DNA of 6,401 nucleotides from Gammaproteobacteria bacterium (GTDB lineage Bacteria; Pseudomonadota; Gammaproteobacteria; Enterobacterales; Kangiellaceae), in NCBI GenBank assembly GCA_002401655.1, contig NVTT01000086.1:2071-8471 (forward strand). Direction: 5' to 3'. Each line of letters starts with the position of its first letter. The first letter of the stretch is position 1. Positions 6,148 through 6,401 of the stretch are shown here, one piece after another. The position numbers and the translations under genes are program-made. Under the pieces are notes generated by a model. It did not search any database. It saw only the letters and a program-made list of their open reading frames with translations, and was not told where the DNA came from.

Positions 6148-6401
6148 ATGATGGCGTTAAAGTGGTTAAGATGGGCGTTCTTGGTAGGTCTCGTTACCAG
6201 TTTATCATTTCCTTTGCAACTATCTGCCCAAAAAGCGGCTTTTCAATTTACCAATCTATCGACTGAGCAAGGGCTGGATACGCCAAACGTACTAAAGGTT
6301 TTGCAAGATAAACAAGGCTATATCTGGGTAGCAACTCAGCATAGTTTGTATCGCTACGATGGCTATCAATTTAAACGATTTAAACACGATCCTAATGATC
6401 C
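6148..6401 (+). CDS. Start of a two-component regulator propeller sensor protein (truncated by window end)
   Basis: 84 residues are visible and the frame stays open to the end. Residues 1-27 are a Sec signal peptide: a basic start (LKWLR), a hydrophobic core (AFLVGLVTSLSF) and a likely cut after QLSA. The mature part opens with FTNLSTEQGLDTPNV and then a first Reg_prop (PF07494) blade, QDKQGYIWVATQHSLYRYDG (53-72). That is the hallmark N-terminus of periplasmic beta-propeller sensors. In known proteins the propeller is followed by a Y_Y_Y domain, a transmembrane helix and a histidine kinase or, often in gammaproteobacteria, a GGDEF (c-di-GMP synthesis) domain; which one applies here lies beyond the window. 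Two adjacent ATGs are possible; AAAGG at 6135-6139 is 8 bases from the first (6148) and 11 from the second, so I chose the first. Confidence 0.85.
   Translation, partial: MMALKWLRWAFLVGLVTSLSFPLQLSAQKAAFQFTNLSTEQGLDTPNVLKVLQDKQGYIWVATQHSLYRYDGYQFKRFKHDPND

Overview
The window looks like an AT-rich chromosomal stretch from a Gram-negative bacterium, most likely a gammaproteobacterium. This assignment is tentative. It rests on Sec signal peptides suited to export across an inner membrane, an APC-type amino acid/polyamine transporter, and the start of a periplasmic two-component regulator propeller sensor. No rRNA, tRNA, CRISPR array, insertion sequence or phage gene is visible.

Layout. (1) Positions 1-1135 hold two plus-strand genes of moderate GC. 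The first is the 3' end of a gene whose product carries a DUF4384-like domain, the usual C-terminal partner of bacterial caspase-like (peptidase C14) proteases. Fifty-eight bases later comes a small four-helix membrane protein of unknown function. (2) Positions 1169-4020 hold two minus-strand genes in visibly more AT-rich DNA. In transcription order they are a secreted, membrane-anchored beta-lactamase-fold serine hydrolase and a regulator with an N-terminal XRE-type DNA-binding domain fused to six membrane helices. Each has its own sigma-70-like promoter with a consensus TTGACA -35 box. In both cases the promoter implies a start codon downstream of the longest possible ORF. (3) Positions 4021-4385 are a divergent intergenic region with an inverted repeat over the hydrolase -35 box, a second perfect inverted repeat, and two short coding-like fragments. 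(4) Positions 4386-5690 encode an APC-superfamily permease. (5) Positions 5691-6147 appear non-coding and contain a perfect 8-bp inverted repeat. (6) From 6148 to the window end is the start of a sensor with a signal peptide and a first propeller repeat.

How the genes may work together. The membrane-bound XRE regulator next to a membrane-bound, penicillin-binding-like hydrolase suggests a compact envelope-sensing pair, a loose structural analogue of BlaR/BlaI-type circuits. This is inference from adjacency and domain composition. The caspase-associated gene and the small membrane protein may form a separate protease/membrane-partner unit. The permease and the propeller sensor appear to be independent genes. 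The two most unusual sequence signals are a 16-bp hairpin over the hydrolase stop codon that pairs fully only in the minus-strand RNA, and the 6-bp-arm inverted repeat over the hydrolase -35 box.
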